A stretch of DNA of 41,711 bases from Entamoeba histolytica HM-1:IMSS (GCF_000208925.1 NW_001914990.1:3689-45399); one strand, 5' to 3'. Numbered from the stretch's first letter, positions 18,461-28,560 are shown. A program made the numbers and translations. The notes: generated from the sequence alone by a model not told the origin.

Positions 18461-20199
18461 TTAAATGAGATTACTTACAAGATTACTTACTAAAGATAAG
18501 TCTAAATGAGCAATTGGACAAGTTAATGAGTTTGATTTTTTCCATTGTTCTAAGAATTGGGATTGTTCATCAAATTCTTTAAATGCTTGATTGATATAAA
18601 TAATATTTTTCTTTTCAGAGTCACTTAATTGCTCTTTATGTTTTTGGATATTTCTTAAAGTTCTTATTTTTTCTTCTATACCAATACAAACTGATCTATA
18701 TTATTAGTATTAGTATTATTCAATTAAAAAGTAACAAACTGATCATATAATAAATCACCATAAGTATCATATTTATGTATTTCTTCTGGAAGAAGTCCAC
18801 CATTAATTCTGAAAGAAGGAGCAAGTGTCATTTTCAGATGAATTAATTTAAAAAAGAAAATACGTGCTTGGTAATACCAATGAACAAAGAAATGTTCAAA
18901 ATTATCCATAATAAAAGTAATAAGCATTACACGATATTTTTTATTAAGAATAGGAAGAAGTTCATAAATCATTGAAAACATAATAGTTAAAGCATAATAT
19001 GAATCAGATGTAACAATTGCTTGTAATACTTGTATAATACGTTTCATTTCTATATCTTCTATAATAATTTTCTTTTCATTGAGTTCCATAAAGATATGTT
19101 GAAAAGATACAACAAATGTTGCTAAACTATCAATAGAATAAGCATTTGTTCTTGATAATCTATCATTAATATATTGATTTAAAATTGTAGGATAATCAGT
19201 TACACATAAAAGTGCTTCAGTTTTATAAAACATTTCAACTTCACTAATTTTTGATATTCTTCCATGAGATAAATGAGTAATTAATGAATTAAGAATAGAA
19301 TATCCAGGAACTGACACAAATTGATCAGAATTATATTCAAAAATTAATAAAAGGTCTTCAAGAAATGATACAAAATAATAATATGAAAATGGTAATCTAG
19401 CTGCAAAATGTAACGTCCATTTAGTGTCAACTCCAGAAATTCCATTTGAAAATCTTTGACAACTTTTATTTATATTACAACAATATTTATTAAATGAATC
19501 CCATACAGTAATTCTATATAAATTACGACATATTGGAACTTGTTTTGAACCAACAGATTCAAAAATATCTTTTAATATTAGAGGAATACGTAATGATATA
19601 GCTGATAATATTTTTGAAACAATTTTATATTGAATTTCTTCTAAAGGTGGTGCAGTTATAACAAATTGGAATGTCGTTAGTTTTTTTACTTTTAATTTAT
19701 CTTTTTGGTCTTTTATTTCATTAAGAATGTTTGAAGATGATAATGAAGATATTAATAATAATGCACATCTAAAAAGTGCTGAATGATATCCAGTAAACAT
19801 ATTTATCATTCCTGATGTCATACGTTCTGGTGGAAATTCTTCTAAATAATATGGTTGGTATCCTTCAAATATAACAAGCTTATAAATTAATTCATAAACT
19901 CTAACTGTATTATCATCATTTTCTGCTCTTAATAAAAAGTCAATAGAACTTTCTAATAAATTAATAAAAGCACATCCAACATCATCTGGTGCAATTTCTT
20001 CATGATATGGTTGTTGTGAAAAAATTAATTCCATTGTTTCTAATTGTTGATTTAATTTTATACTTGACTTCTCTGATAACTCTCCTTTTGTTGATTCATT
20101 TCTTAATTCCTGAAATAATTTTGAAAACTTTTTTGAAACTTTAATAGCATTCTTATTCCATGTCTTTTTAATAGGTGTATTAGTTGGAGAACGATTCAT
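18461..20199 (-). CDS. Hypothetical helical protein, 564 aa, one intron
   Basis: I do not recognise this protein. Exon 1 (20199-18740) and exon 2 (18695-18461) join across a 44-nt intron (18696-18739, GTTTGT...TAG, phase 2) to give 564 residues. Without splicing the protein would end at 491 residues, and the 18461-18695 stretch would appear to be noncoding. The second exon continues the frame in charged helices (EEKIRTLRNIQKHKEQL). A nearer alternative acceptor would break the frame. The main body is all-helical with short hydrophobic segments, suggesting an ARM/HEAT-like or similar scaffold. There is no signal peptide. The N-terminal 20 residues are basic. The gene ends 128 bases from the metallophosphoesterase stop, tail to tail. 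Confidence 0.7.
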
Positions 20200-20409
20200 T
20201 TTAATAAACTTCTTTCTTTTAAAGTTAGAACTTGTTTTAATTTTTTACACCCTTTTTTTTTCTTCCTTTCATTTTTGGATTATTTCTTCTTTTCTTTTTT
20301 TTTATTCAATAAAAAAAATGTTATTTATCCTTTTTTACAATGATTCAATTCTTTAATTTCTCTTCTTCTTAATTAAAAAAGATATTTAAACAACAAAAAC
20401 AATATTTGA

Positions 20410-20619
20410 TTATTCTTCAATATATATTGAATTTAGACTCAATCTGGAAGTTTGAGGAGGTATATTATGAGGAATGTGTATTTGTGTTTTTGGTGGAGAT
20501 TGAAGAGATGTATTATCTCCACTTGCCCATTCAGCAGAATCAAAATATTTTCTTTCTTTCAAAGATTTTTTACGAGCATTTAAAGTACCATAAGAATGAG
20601 AAGACTTTTTATCAGACAT
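20410..20619 (-). CDS. Endosulfine/ARPP-19/Igo-like small protein
   Basis: This is a 69-residue protein with the core KKSLKERKYFDSAEWASGD (about residues 17-35). It closely resembles the endosulfine-family box RKYFDSGDY. In yeast and animals the Ser of that box is phosphorylated by Greatwall/Rim15 kinase, and the protein then inhibits PP2A-B55, linking nutrient status or cell-cycle stage to phosphatase activity. Here the box reads FDSAEW, so the Ser (about residue 28) is kept but D is replaced by E and Y by W. The rest is short and disordered, with an SPP site near residue 41. It is much shorter than the animal proteins (about 110-120). The start is the first ATG. Assignment rests on one motif and the small size, so it is likely but not certain. 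Confidence 0.66.
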   Translation of the reverse strand: MSDKKSSHSYGTLNARKKSLKERKYFDSAEWASGDNTSLQSPPKTQIHIPHNIPPQTSRLSLNSIYIEE

Positions 20620-20639
20620 TAATGAATGAATTATTTTAA

Positions 20640-21314
20640 GATGAGATTAAATGATCATTTTTCAATTGAGAGATTTGTAAGAGATTGAAAGTTCCTCTTT
20701 CATAGTCTTTTTCAATTTTAGAGCTAACAATTTTTATTCAATAATTCTAAGAAATTTGATTTTTGTTTCTTTTAATTCATTTGATTTTACTGTCGTCATA
20801 ACCATATTCTTATTTTCTTTTTTTTTTATAAACACTCAGAATTAGTAATTTGTTTTCTTATTCTAATACTTCTACTTGTATTAATCATAATGACGTAAGG
20901 AACTAATGAACAAAATCAATTAATTTCATTTTCTTCAATAAAATTAGAGTATTAAATGTTATTTTTACTTTATTAGAACAAAGATTTTTAATAAGAATTA
21001 ATATTGAGATAAATGTTGTTTGAATGTATTTTCATGTATTTTCAAATTTAAAAATACATATTCTACATTTATTTTTACATCAAAATAATGTTTTTTTTTG
21101 TGGATTACAAACGATGATTAGATTATAACATTAATATAATTCATAATAAAAAAAAATTTGATACTTCAAAAAGAAAATTTGAATTAATAAGAATAATCTA
21201 ATTTAGTTAATAATATGATGAATAACAATTATAAACTAGTAAATTTACCTATTTTTAAAGAAAAAAAAAATAAATATTAAAACTATAAAAATTAGTATTG
21301 ATACTTTTGAGTGA
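20640..21314. other. Intergenic region, no gene seen
   Basis: This is a 675-base, very A/T-rich spacer between divergent genes. I found only homopolymer runs and short unrelated open frames; no RNA gene or repeat of note. Confidence 0.6.
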
Positions 21315-22370
21315 ATGATTCACTGGAATTTCACTCATATCTTCACATTACTTTCTGTTCTTACATTTTCTGAAATTATTTTCATAGAATCATATTTTCC
21401 TAATGCATTTCATAAAACATATAAACCATTAGAAATTATATCAATGGCAATGGAAAATGAAATGTGTGAACATCATTGTCCATTTCATCCTGCAATTTGT
21501 TATTTATTAGGATATCTAGATACAATAGTTGATAATTATTGGATTACAATTATTTGTTTAACACTAATAGGAAAAATATTAAATCAATTACCTCAAGACA
21601 AATTCATTATTTGGGTTGTTATTCATATTATTTCATTAATCATTTTTGGGATTGTTATATTTTCATTATTTAATGTTGCATTAACAACACAATGGATTTG
21701 TAATATAGTACAATATGTAATGAAACAAATTTTTATTAATGGGAAAAGTAATTATTTATTTTGGAATAAAATAATAGAAGGATTTAATGAAAGTTTAATT
21801 AAATCAAAATTTGAAGGTATTTTTGATTTTTTTTATGATGTGATAACTGTTGTTGGTTTAGACAAACCAATTATTTATATTATTTGTGGGTTATCAATGT
21901 TATTTAGAAGGTCATATACATTTACAAAACAAATTATATTACCTATTATTATTTTTATAGTATCATGTACTACTTTCTCTTATTTATTGACTAATGGTTT
22001 CTTGTATGCTTTATTTGTTAGTTTGATTACATTTGTATTGTTATCAATATTTGTTAGAATATTTTTATTGTCAGCACTATATTTCTTTTTCCCTTTATTT
22101 ATGTATTCTGCATTTAGTACATCATGTAGAGTTATTCCAATTCTTGAGTTATTTAATGTAAATTATGACTTGATTAATATTGTTACTTTATTAGTTTTTA
22201 TATGGTTAATGACTTGGATGTATTGTTGGGCAAATTCAAGAGTAAATTTAACTTCAGTTGTTGTAATTTTTATAGGGATATCAAGAATGTTTGATTGTTC
22301 AATAGAATATTTAGTATTTTTATTTATGCTTACAGAGTTATTCACCCATCAAATTAACGCTTCAATTTGA
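21315..22370 (+). CDS. Multi-spanning membrane protein, 351 aa, unknown
   Basis: An uninterrupted 351-residue frame has about eight hydrophobic helices, near residues 9-28, 75-95, 97-122, 182-198, 207-227, 230-265 (probably two), 283-303 and 310-345. Between the first two helices is a probable lumenal or extracellular loop with a Cys/His cluster (MCEHHCPFHPAICY, about 55-68). This could bind metal or form disulphides. I do not recognise the family. The very hydrophobic composition argues for a real polytopic membrane protein rather than noncoding A/T-rich sequence, because polar loops and the stop sit at sensible places. The start is the first ATG; no signal peptide is separate from helix 1. 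Confidence 0.7.
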   Translation: MIHWNFTHIFTLLSVLTFSEIIFIESYFPNAFHKTYKPLEIISMAMENEMCEHHCPFHPAICYLLGYLDTIVDNYWITIICLTLIGKILNQLPQDKFIIWVVIHIISLIIFGIVIFSLFNVALTTQWICNIVQYVMKQIFINGKSNYLFWNKIIEGFNESLIKSKFEGIFDFFYDVITVVGLDKPIIYIICGLSMLFRRSYTFTKQIILPIIIFIVSCTTFSYLLTNGFLYALFVSLITFVLLSIFVRIFLLSALYFFFPLFMYSAFSTSCRVIPILELFNVNYDLINIVTLLVFIWLMTWMYCWANSRVNLTSVVVIFIGISRMFDCSIEYLVFLFMLTELFTHQINASI

Positions 22371-22488
22371 GATGATTGTTTAATTGATTTATAAAAGAAA
22401 ATGACATATTCATTATAGATTTTTTTCTATAATTGAATGAATGGAAACTTCAAAAACACCAAATCTTAAAAATTTATATAATTGAATA

Positions 22489-22848
22489 ATGTCAGGACGG
22501 TTAGTTCTTTTTTATCTTTATTTATAAAATTAACTCATTTTGGTTTACTCAACTTTCAGTGATGATCGTTTTCAAGCTATTAATAGTGACCTTGAAGAAA
22601 CACAAGGATTAATGCAACAAAATATTCAAGATATGACAAGAAATATTGCTACTGCTGAAGAACTTGAAGGACAAACTGGAGATATGGTTGGTCATGCTAA
22701 TGACTTTAGAAAAGCATCTACTGATTTAAAGAGAACAATGTGGTGGAAAAATATGAAATTATGGCTTATAATTGGAGGTGTTGTTGCTGTTATTGTTATT
22801 GTGATCATCATTATTATTATTATCATTGCTAAGTCAGGTTCTAATTAA
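22489..22848 (+). CDS. Brevin-type (VAMP/synaptobrevin-like) SNARE, one intron
   Basis: The protein is 99 residues: a short N-terminus, one SNARE helix, the juxtamembrane LKRTMWWKNMKLW and a C-terminal membrane anchor rich in Val/Ile. The LKR-x-x-WWKN juxtamembrane segment is characteristic of VAMP/synaptobrevin. SNAREs of this class sit on vesicles and pair with target-membrane SNAREs to drive fusion. The long open frame has no ATG of its own (its first codon is TTG). A mini-exon 22489-22499 (ATG TCA GGA CG) joined to 22560 gives MSGRDDRFQA. The proposed intron 22500-22559 begins GTTAGT and ends CAG, unlike the usual GTTTGT...TAG here, so exon 1 is less certain than the rest. By alignment to the WWKN anchor, the zero-layer residue is Gln, not Arg. 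Confidence 0.83.
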
Positions 22849-22870
22849 ATGATAATCATTTAAATTAATT

Positions 22871-24091
22871 TTATGTTTTACTATCATCATCATCCCCACT
22901 TTTTGATGACACATCTTGTCTTAGTCTTGATTTCTTTTTACCTGTTAATGGAAGATTAAATGTTGTTGGAAGTGGACCTTGTGCAGCAGTTTCAGGAAGA
23001 ATAGTTGGTAAATTATCAATCTTCTTATAACTATCAATATCATTTTTGTTTACAATTTTAACTTTCTTTTTTTGTTCTTTTTTTAGTGTTTGGCTTTCTT
23101 CTTGTGATGTAATTGGTTGAGATAATTGAGATTGACTTTGTTTTGTTGTACTTTGTGACTGACTTTCGTTTTGTAGTTTTATAAGTGGATTTGTTTTTAA
23201 CATTTGTTGTTTTTTGTTAATATCTTCATCTTTTGATTTGCTTACTTGATTTTGTTGTTTCTTTCCAAAAAAAACTGTAAATGTTTCTGGTTTCTCTGTG
23301 TCATTTGGTGTTTTAATATCACTACTGTCTGTAACACTTTTAGTTTCTTTCTTATCTTTTATTTTTTGTTCACTTTTATCAGTTACAGCAGTGAAAATTG
23401 TTTGATTAGATTGTGCTTTACTCCTCGGTGATAATACTGGATGATTGTCTGGGATTGATGCTGATTCTGTTTTAGGTGTTGGACTGGTTATTATTGGAGG
23501 AGCAATCGAAGAACTAAATTGACTATGAGAACTACTTAGTTGTTCCTCATTGTTTTGCAATGAGAAAGGTTCTTGAGAACTTGTAGAATGATTTCCATTT
23601 GTACTTGGAGATGATACAATTTTTTGTGATGTTAGTGGTGTTGTTTGGTATTGTGGTTCAAATAGAGTAGTGGTGTCAATTGAGTGTGCTCGTCTGACTC
23701 GTTTTTGTTGTGTTGAAGTAGTCTCTTCAACTGTTTGATGTTCTGTATTAGAGTGTGGTGTATTTGGTTGTGTTGTTGATAATGCTTTAACTTGTTTTGT
23801 TGGAGAGTTTTGTTTAAGATGTGGATTTGATGATGATTCTTGCGACTGGGTGAATTGTTGACTAGAAAAAGAAGAAGGAATTCGGTTCATTTCTGACTCC
23901 AGTGCAGCTGTGTTCATCCGAAGTTTGTCTATACTTTGACGTTGGATTTCCAATTTAAGTTTTAATTCATCAATTTGATTAAAGATTTTGTCATAAAAAT
24001 CATCTTCTTTTGAAGTCAAGACAGTATTAATATAATCTTCTACTGCAGGGTATGTTTGTAAATTAAAAAGAAATTGCTGATTTTGTTGCAT
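22871..24091 (-). CDS. Hypothetical Ser/Gln/Thr-rich protein with N-terminal coiled coil, 406 aa
   Basis: Residues about 15-75 form a likely helical, coiled-coil segment (EDDFYDKIFNQIDELKLKLE and KLRMNTAALESEM). The remaining ~330 residues are low-complexity, rich in Ser, Thr, Gln and Pro, with many SP/TP sites and basic patches near residue 130 (KRVRRAHS). The extreme C-terminus is KKSRLRQDVSSKSGDDDDSKT. No catalytic domain or membrane segment is visible. The long intact frame, given its biased composition, and its tight packing (22 bases from the SNARE stop, about 85 bases from the divergent WD40 gene) support a real gene. The composition would suit a scaffold or nuclear-pore-like protein, but function is unknown. 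Confidence 0.65.
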   Translation of the reverse strand: MQQNQQFLFNLQTYPAVEDYINTVLTSKEDDFYDKIFNQIDELKLKLEIQRQSIDKLRMNTAALESEMNRIPSSFSSQQFTQSQESSSNPHLKQNSPTKQVKALSTTQPNTPHSNTEHQTVEETTSTQQKRVRRAHSIDTTTLFEPQYQTTPLTSQKIVSSPSTNGNHSTSSQEPFSLQNNEEQLSSSHSQFSSSIAPPIITSPTPKTESASIPDNHPVLSPRSKAQSNQTIFTAVTDKSEQKIKDKKETKSVTDSSDIKTPNDTEKPETFTVFFGKKQQNQVSKSKDEDINKKQQMLKTNPLIKLQNESQSQSTTKQSQSQLSQPITSQEESQTLKKEQKKKVKIVNKNDIDSYKKIDNLPTILPETAAQGPLPTTFNLPLTGKKKSRLRQDVSSKSGDDDDSKT

Positions 24092-24177
24092 GATAAAGAA
24101 TTTGAATAGAAATCTTTTTTTTTAGTTTTAAGATAATATCATTGAAAAGAACTTGAAAAAAACATTTAATAAAATAT

Positions 24178-25593
24178 ATGGATAATAGTGATAGTAGTGA
24201 TGGGTTTGAAGACTCTTCTATAAATACAAACCTATATCAAATTCCATGTACAAATGAAATACTTGTTGATTCACATAAAAGAACTACAACAAGTATTAGT
24301 TGTGAAAAAAATGGAAATAGATTTTTAAGTGGAGGAAATGACTGTAAAGTTCAATTGTTTGATTTTACTATTATGGATTCACGTTTCTTACCTTTTCGAG
24401 AGCTTCAAAGTTTTGAAGGTAACATAATTAATTCAATTTCTCATTCATTTAATGATCAATTATTTATTACTGGAACTTCAAACGTACAAATTAAGTTATT
24501 TGATAGGGATGGACGATTTAAGATGGGGTCTAAGAAAGGGGATATGTACATTGTTGATTTAAAGAAAACATTTGGACATACCAGTGAAGTTACTCAAGTT
24601 CAATTTTCCCCAAATTGTGAAAACGAATTTATTTCAACATCTGTTGATGGGACATTAAGAATTTGGGATGTTACTACAATGGAAACATCACAGAAAGAAG
24701 TTATTAAATTGTTTAAAGGAAAAAGGTCAGCTGGGACATCTTGTAATTATAATTCTTCTGGTAATTTAGTATGTGTAACTCATGATAATGTAATTGATGT
24801 ATTTGATACTAAAATACCAAAAACACATCCTATTTATTCATACCAAACAAATTTATCATATCATACATCTGTTCAATGGTATTGTAATGACACAATGATG
24901 ATTACAAGAAATAGTGATGGTTTATATATTTTTGATAATAAAATAAATAAATGTATTAAACATCTTGAAGTAAAATGTCCAACACTTCATAATAATGTTA
25001 TTGTTAGTCCTGACAACCGATTTATTGTGTATTGTAATGACACTCATCTTCAATTCATTAATTCATCCAATTATGAATTGTGTGATGAAGTTGAAATAGA
25101 AAAAGGAACATTTATTGAATGGAATGATTGTATCAACCAAATCTTTGTTGGAGATGATACTGGTCATATTCATATATTTTTTGATGACACACTAAGTAGA
25201 AATGGATGTTTATCTTGTAAAGATAAATTCATAGAAAATTTACCACAACAAATCAAGGATATGAATATAATCAAACAAAAACCATATCATCATAAAAAAT
25301 ACAAACATAAACGACAAAAAGAAAATGCTATTGACTTAGAATATAAACCATTATATAAAGATGAAGCCAATGAATCATTTAACTCTACTATTCAATTAAA
25401 ACAAGATTTTACTCGTTTGTTTATATCTTACTAATTATTTTATTAGAAAATTAATTCTATAGTTGTTGACCCAAGAAAAGCACTATTTAAATATAATACA
25501 GACCAACCAGAATTAATAAAGAAAGAAACTATATTACAAGAAATAAATGAAAGTGATGAAGATGAATATCAAATAAAAAGAAAATTAGATTAA
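24178..25593 (+). CDS. WDR70/gastrulation-defective-like WD40 protein, one intron
   Basis: Exons 24178-25414 and 25463-25593 encode 455 residues. The intron 25415-25462 (48 nt) starts GTTTGT and ends CTATAG. An earlier TAG would create an immediate stop, so the second is used. Features are an acidic N-terminus, then WD repeats with the WDR70 hallmarks: a KRTTTSISCEKNGNRFLSGG strand set, LFDRDGRF, KGDMYIVDLKKTFGHT and SVDGTLRIWDV. After splicing a C-terminal VDPRKALFKYNTDQ matches the DPREAILRHA box that ends WDR70. WDR70 is a nuclear protein linked in yeast and human cells to chromatin ubiquitination and DNA repair; its role in Entamoeba is inferred. It is shorter than animal WDR70 (about 650) owing to reduced tails. 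It converges on the beta-adaptin gene, stop to stop in 54 bases. Confidence 0.88.
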
Positions 25594-25647
25594 ATCTTAT
25601 TTAATATTTATTTTAAACTAATGAAAATATATAATGAATTATTTCAA

Positions 25648-27331
25648 TTAATAATGATGAAGAAATACTATTTCTTTTAATTTCATTAAATTTGTATCAA
25701 TCAAATTGAGATAATACCTTGAACGAATCTTCAAATCTATTTCTTCATCTTCTAAACATTTTTTTGTTATTTCTTTTAATATTGTAGAACATCGTTCTTT
25801 ATTATTGATAAATCCTTTAACACTAGCTGTTAATAATGATTGTTTATTTTGTAATGTTAAGGTTTTCCAATGTTCTATTGCTTGAATAAATATATCTAAA
25901 TTGAAACATTCTTCATATTCTCCACAAATATAAAAAACATGAGTAATATCTTCTTCATCACATTCAAAAATACTTTCAGCATCATCAAACAAATAACTAA
26001 TATATTTAATTTCATCAGAGGTAATATCATTATAATATTCTATTAATCGAGCTATTCCTGAAAACAACTTGATTTCTACACATCTTCTTAATGGTTTATT
26101 TAATAATTCAACAAACGAAGAAATTACAATATCAGCATTTTCTCTAGATTGATATCCTAATTGAACTAATCCATCAACAATATATTTTTGAATAGTAGTA
26201 TCTAATATTAATGTTTTAAAATGTTTCATTAATTTTAGAAGTCTTTCTGTTGTTGTATTAATTTGTAAAATTTTCATTTTAAGCATTACAATTTCTTCAG
26301 GGTCATTATATGTTGGAATAATGATTGATGAATTCTTAAAAAATTGATTATATTTTTGAGTGATTGATAATATCCCATTTAGTATTACACTAACTATTTG
26401 TGCATTGACTGTAGAATAATAATTATAAAGTCCAGTATATCCATCTGTGGCTCTTTGAAGAATATCATTTGTATATGTTTCTTGTTTAATGAATTTTTCA
26501 CTAATATATAAGAATAGTTCAATTGTTTCCATTACTGATGCTGGGTCTAATGAATCAATAAATTCATCAAAAGCATTCATAATATGTTCAACATCTGAAT
26601 ATTCCATTATTTCACAATTTCTTAATAACATTGCTGCTTCTGCAACTTCAATAGGTTGAAGTCTCTTAATCATTCCAAGAATATGTTCAATATTCTTTTT
26701 GGTCATTGTAACTTTTCCATCATTAATTTCTTTTAATATAATTAAAGCATCTAATGAAATGGATGGGTCATTATCTAATGTTAATCTAACTACTTTGGGA
26801 ATAAAATCTGTTTTTGGTCTTGTCGTTATAACTTTATCTTTAAAAACTTTACCTAACGCCATTAATGAGCATCGTCTTACATATGTATTATTATCATCCA
26901 TTAATCTATCTATTTCATCATATAAATGTTCTCTTACTGTATCAACTTCAAAATTAGACATACATCTAATTGCTAAACCTCTTACAATTGGATTACTATC
27001 CCTACAATCTTTATAAAATGTATTAACACATAAAATTGATAATTCAGGATATTTTTCTGAATATGTACAAAGATACATATATACCATTTTCTTTAATTCA
27101 ATATCATCTGTTTCACATGCCTTTTATATATATTAATACTAAATTTTTTTTTAACTTTGTGAATAAATAAAAACAAACCATAATAACATCAGCAAATAAT
27201 GGTGACATGTCAACCCCTCTTGTTGATTGAATTATAATATTTTGAATAACAGATTTTGTTTCATCAATGTTTCTTGATGAAATGGCTGATTGTAATTTAT
27301 TTTGATAATTTTTAATTTCTCTTTTAATCAT
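25648..27331 (-). CDS. Beta-adaptin-like subunit of a clathrin adaptor complex, trunk only, one intron
   Basis: Exons 27331-27179 and 27120-25648 encode 541 residues. The sequence follows the beta-adaptin trunk from its first helices (MIKREIKNYQNKLQ) through CETDDIELKKMVYMYLC, KDCRDSNPIVRGLAIRCMS and YVRRCSLMALGKVF, all signatures of beta-adaptins. These form heterotetrameric AP complexes that pick cargo and recruit coat at the Golgi or endosomes. The intron 27121-27178 (58 nt) has a GTTTGT donor but an AAG acceptor, not TAG. The junction M|ACETDD is fixed by homology. The protein ends at the end of the trunk, with no hinge or ear domain, so it is shorter than usual (over 700 in AP-4, about 900 in AP-1/2). 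An in-frame ATG at 27409 would add 26 unlikely residues. AP-4 or another class is undecided. Confidence 0.82.
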
Positions 27332-27426
27332 AAAAAGAATAAAGTAATTATTGAGATGGTTATTATCCAGTTTCTTAAAAAAATATATTGTCATCTTCAC
27401 TTCAAACAATTTATTTAAATTAATGT

Positions 27427-27723
27427 TTATATTTGTCTTTCAATTGAACATTCAGACATTATACTCAATTTAGTTTCATTTCTACATTCTCTAATTCGGT
27501 GTTTACTTGAATCAACTTCTTCATAATGAATGATGTAATACATTCTTTCATATTCATTACCAACGCTATATGTTGAATTAAATTCAGTTGAAAATTCTTC
27601 AGCAAGTTTTGATTCCATTGGTTCATGAAAACTCTCCCCTTTCTTTTTATATTGACTAACTACAGTATATTTCAATTCATAAAAATACATTAATCTTATT
27701 AAATTTCTTTTAAAATAAAACAA
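27427..27723 (-). CDS. Small hypothetical protein, up to 98 aa
   Basis: This is a 98-residue frame on the minus strand, 34 bases downstream of the ribosomal protein SA stop and on the same strand. The central and C-terminal part (YKKKGESFHEPMESKLAEEF, then YSVGNEYERMYYIIHYEEVD and KHRIRECRNE) has the look of a small alpha/beta domain. It faintly recalls the WWE fold ending in R-x-I-R, but this is weak. The N-terminal ~11 residues are basic and A/T-driven. The ATG at 27690 (MYFYELKYTV) is a likelier start. No membrane segment is evident. An undetected first exon is possible. Confidence 0.45.
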   Translation of the reverse strand: MFYFKRNLIRLMYFYELKYTVVSQYKKKGESFHEPMESKLAEEFSTEFNSTYSVGNEYERMYYIIHYEEVDSSKHRIRECRNETKLSIMSECSIERQI

Positions 27724-27757
27724 ATGATTCTTTAAAGAAAATTTGGACTAATTCAAT

Positions 27758-28522
27758 TTAGTTCTTCTTTTGGTCGTCCCATTCAGTTGAAGCAACAGTA
27801 GCATCACTAGCAGCTTTCTTGTCTTCGACTTTGGCAACTTTTTCTTCACCAGCAATAACTGGAGCATCTTTCTTAGCATCAAGTTCTCTATGAAGGAAAA
27901 GATCAACCATAACATCCCACTTTTCGTCTCTAGCAAGTTTTCCTTGATATCTAAGGATTTCTCTAGTTAACATCCACCACATAAGACCAATTGAAAGTCT
28001 TGATCTGTTATTGCATGGAATAGCAATATCAACGTTCTTAAGACTGTTATCAGAATTGCAGAAGGCAATGGTTGGAACATTAATGTACCCTGATTCTCTA
28101 AGTGCTTGATGATCAACAGATGGATCTGAAACAATAATAAGTCTTGGTTCCATGAATTTCTTTTGAATTTGATTAGTGAATGATCCTGGTGTGAATCTTC
28201 CAGCAACAGCAGTACATCCAGTGTATTTCATGAATTTAAGTGATGCTCTGTGAGCCATCTCACGTCCAGCAACAGCAACTACATCAGATGGGGTTTCATT
28301 TGAAATACCTGCAATGACACGAGCAGCAAGTGAAAGTTTTTCCCAAGTCTTCATGAGATTGAAGATACATTCATTGTTGTTTCCTCTTTCATAAACATAT
28401 TCTTCCATAGCAAAGTTTAAGTTAGTAGCTCCAATATGAACACGGCAAGCAACCATCATTTTAATATCTTCAGCGGATGGTTTGAGAATGTCTGGGAAGT
28501 TAGTTTTGACGTTCTTGCTCAT
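27758..28522 (-). CDS. RPSA: 40S ribosomal protein SA (uS2, p40/laminin-receptor homologue)
   Basis: This is a complete 254-residue uS2 protein of the small ribosomal subunit. N-terminal DILKPSAEDIKMMVACRVHIG, FTPGSFTNQIQKKF (about residue 109), DPSVDHQALRESGYINVPTIAFCNSD and the IPCNNRS segment are all conserved. The C-terminal tail is acidic, short and Ala-rich and ends with an EW-containing motif, as in eukaryotic SA proteins; it is shorter than the animal tail (about 295 residues in total). It is needed for maturation of the 40S subunit. Codon use is richer in C-ending codons than the neighbours, as for S23. A TATA-like TATTTAAA is 31 bases upstream of the ATG. Confidence 0.98.
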   Translation of the reverse strand: MSKNVKTNFPDILKPSAEDIKMMVACRVHIGATNLNFAMEEYVYERGNNNECIFNLMKTWEKLSLAARVIAGISNETPSDVVAVAGREMAHRASLKFMKYTGCTAVAGRFTPGSFTNQIQKKFMEPRLIIVSDPSVDHQALRESGYINVPTIAFCNSDNSLKNVDIAIPCNNRSRLSIGLMWWMLTREILRYQGKLARDEKWDVMVDLFLHRELDAKKDAPVIAGEEKVAKVEDKKAASDATVASTEWDDQKKN

Positions 28523-28552
28523 GAAGTCTCAGATTTTGAAGAGAAGAGAAGG

Positions 28553-28560
28553 TTTAAATA
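28553..28560 (-). promoter_or_regulatory. TATA-like core promoter element of the ribosomal protein SA gene
   Basis: On the minus strand this reads TATTTAAA, preceded by C and followed by CC. It is close to the Entamoeba TATA-like consensus GTATTTAAA and about 31 bases upstream of the start codon, where the element is expected given the short 5' leaders. Confidence 0.45.

Noticed and set aside
27113..27409. Separate 98-aa gene next to the beta-adaptin frame
   Set aside because: Residues from the ATG at 27331 to the GTTTGT donor are the missing N-terminus of the beta-adaptin. The remainder is 5' leader and intron.
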